This document shows positions 58,054-64,000 of a stretch of 64,000 nt of DNA, piece by piece. Source of the DNA: Streptomyces capitiformicae (lineage in GTDB: Bacteria; Actinomycetota; Actinomycetes; Streptomycetales; Streptomycetaceae); assembly GCF_002214185.1 (NCBI RefSeq), contig NZ_CP022161.1:8501486-8565485 (forward strand), given 5' to 3'. The position numbers and the translations under genes were made by a program. Under the pieces are notes generated by a model. That model saw only the letters and a program-made list of their open reading frames with translations. It made no database searches and had not been told where the DNA came from. Numbering within the stretch: position 1 is the first letter of the stretch; every line of letters begins with the position of its first letter.

Positions 58054-58844
58054 ACCACCGACCCTCCTCCGAGGCCCCCGCCGACACCGGGCAGCGGCTG
58101 CGCGAGGCGTTCGCCGAGGTCGCGTACGACGTCACACCGCCGCCCGTGCCGCTGGCGGCGATCGAACGCGATGGCCGCAGGCGCCGGTCGCGCCGCCGGG
58201 CCGCCGTGCTGAGCACCGGGTGCGGACTGCTGCTGCTCCCGTTCGTGATGCTGGCCCTCCGCCCGGACGGCCCCTCGGACTCGGTCGAGCCGATGTCGCC
58301 CCCGGCAACGAGTCGCCAGGCCACGCACTCGGCCTCGCCCTCGTCCTCACCTTCCCCCTCGCGGCCCTCCGCCCCGCCCGCCGGGAAGGTGCACGTCGTC
58401 GAGCCGGGCGAGCGGGTGACCGTCGCGGGCGGTACGAAGCTGTGGCTGACGGCGGAGGGCAAGCACTGGCAGGACCCGCCCGTGGAACCGGGCGACCCCG
58501 GTCTGGAGGAGTTCAGGAGCATCGTCGACGGCAACCTCGACACCAGCGCGCCGGGCATCTCCATGCAGGGCTCGGGCTCCGCCACCGGCGGCTACACCGT
58601 CCATGGCCTCTTCTACGGCGTCCGGTCCGCGGCGACCCGGGTCGAGGTGACGGCCTACGACGGCGAGATCATCGACGGCACGGTCCTGCGTCTGAAGGGC
58701 AACACCGGCTGGGGCGTCTACTCCGCCCAGGTGAAGGTCCCGGAGGAACTGGCCCGCTCGCTCGACTTCGATGGCCCCGTGGACAAGGTCACGGTCTACG
58801 ACGCCGCCGGCGAGGTGATCGCGGAGATGGACTTCGGCAGGTGA
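58050..58844 (+). CDS. Membrane-anchored partner of the sigma factor
   Basis: The 264-residue protein has a cytoplasmic N-terminus (L-R-E-A-F-A-E-V-A...V-P-L-A-A-I), Arg-rich patch, one membrane helix (about 51-66), Ser/Pro linker and an outer domain. The outer domain is like the secreted protein at 56807-57391 (W-L-T-A-E-G-K-H-W, V-D-G-N-L-D). Coupling to the sigma gene suggests an anti-sigma role; the fold is not a known one. Confidence 0.75.
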   Translation: MNHRPSSEAPADTGQRLREAFAEVAYDVTPPPVPLAAIERDGRRRRSRRRAAVLSTGCGLLLLPFVMLALRPDGPSDSVEPMSPPATSRQATHSASPSSSPSPSRPSAPPAGKVHVVEPGERVTVAGGTKLWLTAEGKHWQDPPVEPGDPGLEEFRSIVDGNLDTSAPGISMQGSGSATGGYTVHGLFYGVRSAATRVEVTAYDGEIIDGTVLRLKGNTGWGVYSAQVKVPEELARSLDFDGPVDKVTVYDAAGEVIAEMDFGR

Positions 58845-59090
58845 GCGCGCCCGTCGGCGGTTCCAGGTCGGTAGAGGCGCTCACACCCCGGCAGTACGAC
58901 CCCGGCCGCGCCCGCGACGGGTACGTCGAGCGCGGGGTTACGCGGCAACAACCGGCTGAAGACCCGCTCGGGCACGAGGGCCCCGACCCGGTGGCAGCCA
59001 GCGCGAGCCCACCGGGCACGGCGTAGACGAAAACGCGTGTCCACACCCCACCCAAGCTGTCGGCGGCGGCTGTGGACCACCCCGGAATCC

Positions 59091-60443
59091 TCAGAGTGGC
59101 GGCTGTGCGGGCGCCGGCCCGAGGGTGGTGGTACCGGGGGTGGTGCGGTGCCCCAGCCCGGTGCGGTACGCGTCCAACGCGGCCTCGACTCGGCCCGTAC
59201 GGCGGTACAGGTCGCCCAGCAACCGACACAGGTCGGCGAGGTCACCGGCGGCACCCGCCCGCTCCAGCAGGCTCAGCGCCCGTACGTAGTGCTCCTCGGC
59301 GGCGTCCATGGCGCGGGCGTCCTCGGCGATGATGCCGAGGAGGCGGTGCGCGGCGGCGGAGTGGAGGGCGCCGCGTTCGGAGGTGAGGTCGCTGATGACC
59401 TCGCGGAGCAGTTCGGAGGCCTCGTCGGACTTGCCGCGGCGGTGCAGTACGTCGGCGAGTTCGACGGCGACCTGGCTGGTGTAGAGGGCGGCGCGCTTGG
59501 CGGAGAGCATGCAGCGGGCCTCGCGCAGTTCGGCCTCGGCGCGCTCGTAGTCGCCGTTCTGGGCGTGGAGGTAGCCGCGCATCCAGTGGCAGTTGGCGAG
59601 CTCGGTGCGGGTCTGGAGCTGCCGGTACAGCTCGGAGGCCTTGGCGAGCGACGCGTCGGCCTCGGCTGTTCGCCCCTCGGCGATCATGGTGCGGGCGACG
59701 GCGCGGTGCATCCGGGCCACGAGGGCCGGGTCGCCGGACTGCGGGGCGAGGGCGAGCGCCAGCTCGGCGGCCTGGGCGGCGCGGGCGTGGGCGCCCATGT
59801 CCATGTACGGCCCGATGACGCCGGCGTAGAGGACGAGCAGCGCGTCGGGGTCATGCATGCCGGTGCGGTTCAGCTCGTCCAGGGTGGACTCGAACAGATA
59901 GCAGGAGTAGCGGAGTTCACCGGCGAGGTAGTGGGCGACGGCGCGGCCGCGCAGCGCGGGGACGCGGGCCGGGAGCGGGGCGTCGCCGAGGCGCTGCTCG
60001 GCCTGTTCGAACCGTAGCTGCGCGGTCTGAAGGTCCCCGGTCTCCAGCGCGCACTCGCCGAGGCCGAGCAGGGCGTCGGCCTGCTCGTTCATCAGGCCGT
60101 GCTCCTCGGCCTCGGCGAGCACGAACTCGAACCCCTCGGCGGCGGCCTCCGTGGCGCCGGTGGCGAAGGTGCGCTGGGCGCCGGTCAGCCGCAGTCGCAG
60201 TTCGGTGGCGAAGCCGGCGGGGCGGCCCGTGGCCAGTTCCTCGTAGCCGACGCCGAGCCGCTCGGCGATGTGCCGCAGTGCCGGCTCGGAGGCGCGGACC
60301 CGGCCGGCCTCCACGGTGGAGATGTACGCCGGGGTGTACACGGGTTCCGCCAACTGCCTTTGCGTGAGGCCGCGTTCCGTCCGCAGTTGCTGCACCCTGC
60401 GCCCGATGACCTCGGGGTCGTCACGCTCGGCCATGCCTGCCAT
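59091..60443 (-). CDS. XRE-type helix-turn-helix regulator with TPR repeats
   Basis: The 450-residue protein has an N-terminal Xre domain (R-V-Q-Q-L-R-T-E-R-G-L-T-Q-R-Q-L-A). About ten TPR helices follow (from about 85), seen in repeated A-x-x-x-L-G-x-x-x-A/Y patterns. This layout is like RRNPP-type peptide-sensing regulators of Firmicutes and several Streptomyces regulators. ATG 60434 is an alternative; neither start has a clear ribosome site, so a leaderless transcript is possible. The gene is divergent to a 32-codon peptide gene. Confidence 0.85.
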   Translation of the reverse strand: MAGMAERDDPEVIGRRVQQLRTERGLTQRQLAEPVYTPAYISTVEAGRVRASEPALRHIAERLGVGYEELATGRPAGFATELRLRLTGAQRTFATGATEAAAEGFEFVLAEAEEHGLMNEQADALLGLGECALETGDLQTAQLRFEQAEQRLGDAPLPARVPALRGRAVAHYLAGELRYSCYLFESTLDELNRTGMHDPDALLVLYAGVIGPYMDMGAHARAAQAAELALALAPQSGDPALVARMHRAVARTMIAEGRTAEADASLAKASELYRQLQTRTELANCHWMRGYLHAQNGDYERAEAELREARCMLSAKRAALYTSQVAVELADVLHRRGKSDEASELLREVISDLTSERGALHSAAAHRLLGIIAEDARAMDAAEEHYVRALSLLERAGAAGDLADLCRLLGDLYRRTGRVEAALDAYRTGLGHRTTPGTTTLGPAPAQPPL

Positions 60444-60533
60444 GGCGTAAGCATGCCAGTCAGCGCGCCTGCGGCGGCCTCTTCACCCCAACTCCCCACC
60501 GCACTCTTGCCGTTGGTAGGCCAAAGCCTTACG

Positions 60534-60559
60534 TTAAGCAGCGTATAAAGCGTGCTTAA
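60534..60559. promoter_or_regulatory. Inverted repeat between XRE-TPR and peptide genes
   Basis: TTAAGCA (60534-60540) and TGCTTAA (60553-60559) flank GCGTATAAAGCG. The site is in a 178-bp divergent intergenic region (60444-60621), so it could be an operator for the XRE protein. The assignment is by position. Confidence 0.6.
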
Positions 60560-60621
60560 TGAGCCAATCAGCCACTTCCGGCAGCCGCCCCCACTGCCGC
60601 CGTAGCCGCTGCGAGGTCCCC

Positions 60622-60720
60622 GTGATCCGAGACCTGCTCACCCGCCACACCCGCCCCCTCGCCGCCGCGCTCCTCGCGGTGGCGGCACTGATGACCGTGG
60701 CCAACGCGATCCCCCGCTGA
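60622..60720 (+). CDS. Short 32-residue membrane/signal peptide gene
   Basis: GTG 60622 has GAGG 5 bp upstream. It encodes M-I-R-D-L-L-T-R-H-T-R-P, then a hydrophobic A/L/V segment (about 13-27), then A-N-A-I-P-R. This is like a membrane-inserted or exported propeptide. A perfect 15-bp terminator begins 7 bp after its stop. ATG 60559 would give 53 residues but has no ribosome site. It is opposite to the XRE-TPR gene. Confidence 0.65.
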   Translation: MIRDLLTRHTRPLAAALLAVAALMTVANAIPR

Positions 60721-60726
60721 GCCCCG

Positions 60727-60773
60727 GAGCGCCGTACCCCCGTCGTCCGCCGAGGACCGGGGGTACGGCGCTC
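60727..60773 (+). terminator. Terminator of the short peptide gene
   Basis: A perfect 15-bp stem, GAGCGCCGTACCCCC (60727-60741) with 60759-60773, has a 17-base loop. It supports a real, independently transcribed short gene. Confidence 0.9.
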
Positions 60774-60849
60774 TCCGTTACCCGGACGACGGCCGCACAC
60801 ACCCGGTACATTCGGCCGGACACACCAGGACGAATACAACGGGGGTTCC

Positions 60850-61551
60850 ATGATTCGGTCGCTCCTGCGACGTCGCCGGGCGGCCTCGGGCCTCCCGGTG
60901 CCGGACGCGTGCACGCCCGGCCGGCACGTCCTGGCCACCCGGCACCTGCTGTTCTACACCCCGGTGACCAAGCTCGACGCGTTGGCGGCCTTCGCCGCGG
61001 GCGCGGACCCCGATGCCCAGCGCTGGCAGGGTAACCAGATGGACCAGGCCGTACCGGACGCCGACACCAGACAGGCCCTGCTGCGCATGGGCCCCAACGG
61101 CGCCACCCCCCGTTGGTTCCTCCGGTCCAACCCCGAGCTGGCCGAGCCCTTCGAACCCGGCCCCGGGATGTTCGAGTTCATGGTCTGTGTGCACCGCGAC
61201 ACCGGGCGCTACGCCGGGTACCTCGGACTTGACCACGACAGGGGTGAGATCGGCGGAGATCTCGCCCCCGATCATCGAGGCCAGGGCCTCGGCGCCGAAC
61301 TGTTCCTGGCGGGCGCGGAGCTCGCCCACGGCCACGCCGGTCTGCCGACGGTACGGGCGGGCACGGCGACGGAGAACCTCGCGTGCCGCCGCGCCCTGGA
61401 ACGCGCCGGCTTCGTCCCGGCCCCCGGCCCGGCCCGCCACACCCTGCCGGACGGCCGCGAGATGGACAGCGTCTGGTACCGGCACGAGGGCGCCGTGTCG
61501 GCGTGTAGAGGTACGGGTACGGGGGCGGGGTCCGGGGCGGGGATGTCCTGA
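60850..61551 (+). CDS. GNAT-family acetyltransferase
   Basis: A 233-residue protein whose C-terminal half has the acetyl-CoA motif D-H-R-G-Q-G-L-G-A-E-L-F, followed by E-N-L-A-C-R-R-A-L-E-R-A-G-F. The Gly/Thr tail is low complexity. ATG 60850 follows GGGGGTT. The acceptor is unknown; the type resembles N-acetyltransferases on amino groups. Confidence 0.85.
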   Translation: MIRSLLRRRRAASGLPVPDACTPGRHVLATRHLLFYTPVTKLDALAAFAAGADPDAQRWQGNQMDQAVPDADTRQALLRMGPNGATPRWFLRSNPELAEPFEPGPGMFEFMVCVHRDTGRYAGYLGLDHDRGEIGGDLAPDHRGQGLGAELFLAGAELAHGHAGLPTVRAGTATENLACRRALERAGFVPAPGPARHTLPDGREMDSVWYRHEGAVSACRGTGTGAGSGAGMS

Positions 61552-61558
61552 GGCCTGC

Positions 61559-62215
61559 TCAGAACTCCGCGGTGTCCAGCTCGAACCCGAGAGGGCCGGG
61601 CAGGGACACGGTCAGTCCGAGCTTGTACTTGGCGGCCTTGGCGAAGGCGTCACCGGACGGCTCGGAGTGAACCGTCACCTCGCCCTCCTCACGATCGATC
61701 AGGAGGTAGACCGGGATGCCGGCGCGGGCGTAGCCGAGGATCTTCTTCTCCCGGTCGCGATCGGCGGTGCTGTCCGAGGTGACCTCGGCGACGAGGAGGA
61801 CGGCGGAGAGGTCGTGCCATTCGTCACTGTCGTCGAAGGTTCCCTTCGGTGCGATCACGAGATCGGGGACGACGTGACCGGTCATGGAGGCACCGGGGAC
61901 GTTCAGGCCGATGCCTGTGTAGTTACGTAGGGACCGGTCCTGTCGGCGGTCGATGACCTGTTCCGTCAGCTCCGACACGATCTCCTCGTGCTCCCCGTTG
62001 GCCGGAGGCGTCACGCAGATCTCCCCTTCGATCAGCTCCACGCGCCAGCCCCTGGGAGCCGTCGCACTGAAGAGCTGGAAGACCTGCTCGACGCTCGCAC
62101 CCGTGTGGTCGGGCGCGCCGCTGTCCGCGTCGCTGTCGCCGTCAGGATCGTCATAGGGGCCGTAAATGGCCTCGCCCTGGTACCCCGGCATGATGATCGG
62201 CTCCGCCGTCGCCAT
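61559..62215 (-). CDS. Uma2-family putative endonuclease
   Basis: The 218-residue protein matches the Uma2/DUF820 restriction-like fold. Candidate metal ligands are in V-P-D-L-V-I-A and L-V-A-E-V-T-S-D-S, followed by K-x-x-x-Y-A-R-A-G-I-P-V-Y-L-L-I-D. Streptomyces genomes carry many such genes; target and role are unknown. ATG 62215 follows GGAGG. Confidence 0.88.
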   Translation of the reverse strand: MATAEPIIMPGYQGEAIYGPYDDPDGDSDADSGAPDHTGASVEQVFQLFSATAPRGWRVELIEGEICVTPPANGEHEEIVSELTEQVIDRRQDRSLRNYTGIGLNVPGASMTGHVVPDLVIAPKGTFDDSDEWHDLSAVLLVAEVTSDSTADRDREKKILGYARAGIPVYLLIDREEGEVTVHSEPSGDAFAKAAKYKLGLTVSLPGPLGFELDTAEF

Positions 62216-62566
62216 GACAGACCTCCTTCGCTCAGCGCGACGCTCTCAGGGTAGACCGGAAGCCCGCACAAGGAATCCGGAGCCGTTCACTCGAACGAGT
62301 GTGCTGTCACGTTTCTGCGCGAGTCACTGATCCAGCGCTTCAGCAACAGCCCATCGAGCGTCACGACTGCGTTGCGCGCACCTGCTCCTCGCTCTCCGGA
62401 CAACAGCGCTGCTCCGGAACACCAACGGCCCTACCAGCGTAGGAATTTCGCGGAACCGAACCCCGGCCACTCGCGTCTCCTGCTGACGATCGCACCTCTG
62501 TGGTCGATCGTTTCCACGCATCAGCACGCATCAGATGGCACTCAGCGAACATCGGGGGATACCGAC
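62216..62566. promoter_or_regulatory. Divergent intergenic region with a palindrome
   Basis: These 351 bp hold the two promoters for the Uma2 gene and the L,D-transpeptidase-like gene. CACTCGAACGAGTG (62288-62301) is a 14-bp perfect palindrome and a possible operator. No supported gene was found. Confidence 0.5.
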
Positions 62567-63577
62567 ATGAGCACCTCAATCCAGCCCCGGCGTCACATCG
62601 CCGCCGCCGCTGCCCTCGCCGCCGCCCTCGCGGTCGGCATCACGGCGACCGCTCCGCTCGACACCGCCGAGGCGCAGCCGGCCGCGGCCGCCAACGCCGC
62701 CGCGGCCGCGTCCTGGCCGACGGTGAAGTCGGGTCACCGGGGCGCGGACGTGACGACCGTGCAGCTGCTGCTGAACGCCCGGGGGTACAGCCTCAAGGCC
62801 GACGGCGTCTTCGGCTCCGGCACCGCCGCCAAGGTCAAGTCCTTCCAGAAGGCCAAGGGCCTCACAGCGGACGGCATCGTCGGCCCCAACACCTGGTCCA
62901 AGCTCATCGTCACGGTCAGGACCGGCTCCAAGGGCAACGCCGTCAAGGCACTCCAGCTCCAGCTGACCCACAACGGCTACACCACCAACGCCGACGGCGC
63001 CTTCGGTGCCCGTACCGCAGAGAAGGTCCGCGCCTTCCAGAAGGCCAAGGGCCTCAAGGCCGACGGCATCGCCGGGCCCAACACCTGGGCCGCCCTCGTC
63101 AGGGGCGGCGGCGGCAGCGGCGGCGGTTCCGGCCCGGTGACCCTGAAGTTCGACAAGGGCACCAACACCAACTCGCGGCTCTACGTCCTCAAGGGCGGCA
63201 AGGTGATCGCCAGCTACCGCGCGGGATCCGGCGTCACCACGAACGAGTGCACGACGGCCAAGGGCTGGCTGCCCACCGCCACCTACAGCATCGGCGGCCA
63301 CTGGAAGAACTACAACGGCAGCCTGATCAAGGGCTACGCGATCCGCCTCGCCGACAAACGCTGCAACAACGGCACGGGGACCCTGCGCACCGAGCTGTTC
63401 ATCCACAGCGAGATGACCAGCAGCGGCGGCCAGGGCTCCACCGAGCAGCGGCGCTGGGACGGCGTCGGCGACTACAAGTCCAACGGTTGCATCAAGCTGC
63501 ACCCCAACGACATCAAGAGCCTGTTCAAGGTGCTGGACAAGAACGGCTGGCCGAAGTCGCTGTCGGTCGTCAACTGA
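62567..63577 (+). CDS. Secreted L,D-transpeptidase-like protein with two peptidoglycan-binding domains
   Basis: A 336-residue exported protein. After the signal peptide come two PG_binding_1 modules with G-x-x-V...L-Q-L-Q/L-L-L...G-x-F-G-x-x-T. A C-terminal YkuD-like domain follows with I-H-S-E and S-N-G-C-I-K-L, where Cys is the catalytic candidate in the S-x-G-C motif. L,D-transpeptidases form 3-3 cross-links in the wall. A Gly-rich linker joins the halves. ATG 62567 follows CGGGGGAT. Confidence 0.88.
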   Translation: MSTSIQPRRHIAAAAALAAALAVGITATAPLDTAEAQPAAAANAAAAASWPTVKSGHRGADVTTVQLLLNARGYSLKADGVFGSGTAAKVKSFQKAKGLTADGIVGPNTWSKLIVTVRTGSKGNAVKALQLQLTHNGYTTNADGAFGARTAEKVRAFQKAKGLKADGIAGPNTWAALVRGGGGSGGGSGPVTLKFDKGTNTNSRLYVLKGGKVIASYRAGSGVTTNECTTAKGWLPTATYSIGGHWKNYNGSLIKGYAIRLADKRCNNGTGTLRTELFIHSEMTSSGGQGSTEQRRWDGVGDYKSNGCIKLHPNDIKSLFKVLDKNGWPKSLSVVN

Positions 63578-63590
63578 CCCGCTGAACACC

Positions 63591-63634
63591 GGGTGCCCGG
63601 TCGGGGATGTGGCCACATCCCCGACCGGGCACCC
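63591..63634 (+). terminator. Perfect 44-bp palindrome terminator
   Basis: Bases 63591-63612 are exactly complementary to 63613-63634, with no loop between them. It lies 13 bp after the transpeptidase-like gene's stop. Confidence 0.9.
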
Positions 63635-63807
63635 GTGCGTTGCGGAACGCCCTCCCGGACAGGAAATCCGGACAGAGCGCCGACCAGGCCGGACAGCAAC
63701 AACGCTGTCCGGGACACCCGTTCGCTGTTGTCCCGGTCTGACCCCACCAGCAGTCTCTACCGCTGGCTGCAGCTCCTCGCGCAGCCAGAACCCGGAGAGG
63801 ACACATC

Positions 63808-64000
63808 ATGAACAGACCTGGATTCGTCGCTCTCGGCGCAGCGGCAGTCGCCCTGGGAGGAAGTCTCTTCATCGCCCCCACGGCCACAGCCGCCGCCCCG
63901 GGCAGCGCATCCGCGGCGCCCGCTGCCGCCGCCGCTTGCAGCTCGTGGTTCGACACCGCCGGCCCCGGCGGCGCCGGCCGCGCACACGCACGATGCCCCG
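63808..64000 (+). CDS. Secreted protein, N-terminal part only
   Basis: From ATG 63808 (with CGGAGAGG upstream) the frame runs to the window end. The first 27 residues are a signal peptide, ending in a T-A-x-A-A-A-P site. The mature start is Ala/Gly-rich with a Cys-Ser-Ser-Trp. No family can be assigned from the 64 residues seen. Confidence 0.65.
   Translation, partial: MNRPGFVALGAAAVALGGSLFIAPTATAAAPGSASAAPAAAAACSSWFDTAGPGGAGRAHARCP

Noticed and set aside
58845..59090. Possible gene remnant between the sigma partner and the XRE-TPR gene
   Set aside because: Minus-strand frames include short membrane-like runs but need frameshifts and match no family I can name.

Overview
The window is high-GC actinomycete DNA and reads as a Streptomyces chromosome. 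The reasons are the codon usage, GTG/TTG starts, the gene order lysA-hom-thrC-thrB-rho-rpmE-prfA-prmC-tsaC-glyA-wecA-atp operon, a chitinase with its two-component system, and a pSAM2-type integrative element at a tRNA gene.

Region 1 (1-9403) is the right-hand part of an actinomycete integrative and conjugative element (AICE). It holds a GntR regulator with three copies of a putative operator, an SCO3933-like protein, an FtsK/Tra-type DNA translocase, Spd-type spread genes, a RepSA-like rolling-circle initiator, an excisionase and a tyrosine integrase. Between int and tRNA-Arg(CCG) (9404-9475, minus strand) lie small cargo genes and a decayed recombinase. The tRNA is the likely integration target; the other end of the element lies outside the window.

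Region 2 (9648-17001) has a lone response regulator, an arginyl-tRNA-synthetase-like protein without the catalytic domain, and the aspartate-family genes lysA, hom, thrC and thrB. Simple tandem repeats litter both genes and spacers here. Region 3 (17002-29632) carries rho, a secreted trypsin-like protease, an LCP cell-wall ligase, rpmE, prfA, prmC, tsaC, a low-molecular-weight phosphatase homologue lacking its nucleophile (with a duplicated 3' end), glyA and wecA. Region 4 (29633-38370) is the complete atpI-B-E-F-H-A-G-D-C cluster, ended by a very long hairpin, then a DUF2550 gene.

Region 5 (38371-43457) holds a GH18 chitinase with two DasR-like repeats in its promoter, the adjacent two-component pair (ChiR/ChiS-like), small membrane proteins and transposon debris. 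Region 6 (43458-64000) is more variable. It holds a sortase substrate, a MinD-like ATPase with an SCO5389-like partner, a SpoIIE-type phosphatase, a large SdrD-like surface protein, secreted and membrane proteins, a SigE-family sigma factor with a membrane partner and a secreted paralogue of its outer domain, an XRE-TPR regulator divergent from a 32-residue peptide gene, a Uma2 protein and an L,D-transpeptidase-like enzyme.

The most interesting undescribed candidates are the XRE-TPR/short-peptide pair (59091-60773), a 41-codon orphan peptide gene with its own terminator (53654-53820), the Cys-to-Ser phosphatase with its synonymous-only duplicated tail (25968-26848), and the catalytic-domain-less ArgRS-like protein beside tRNA-Arg.
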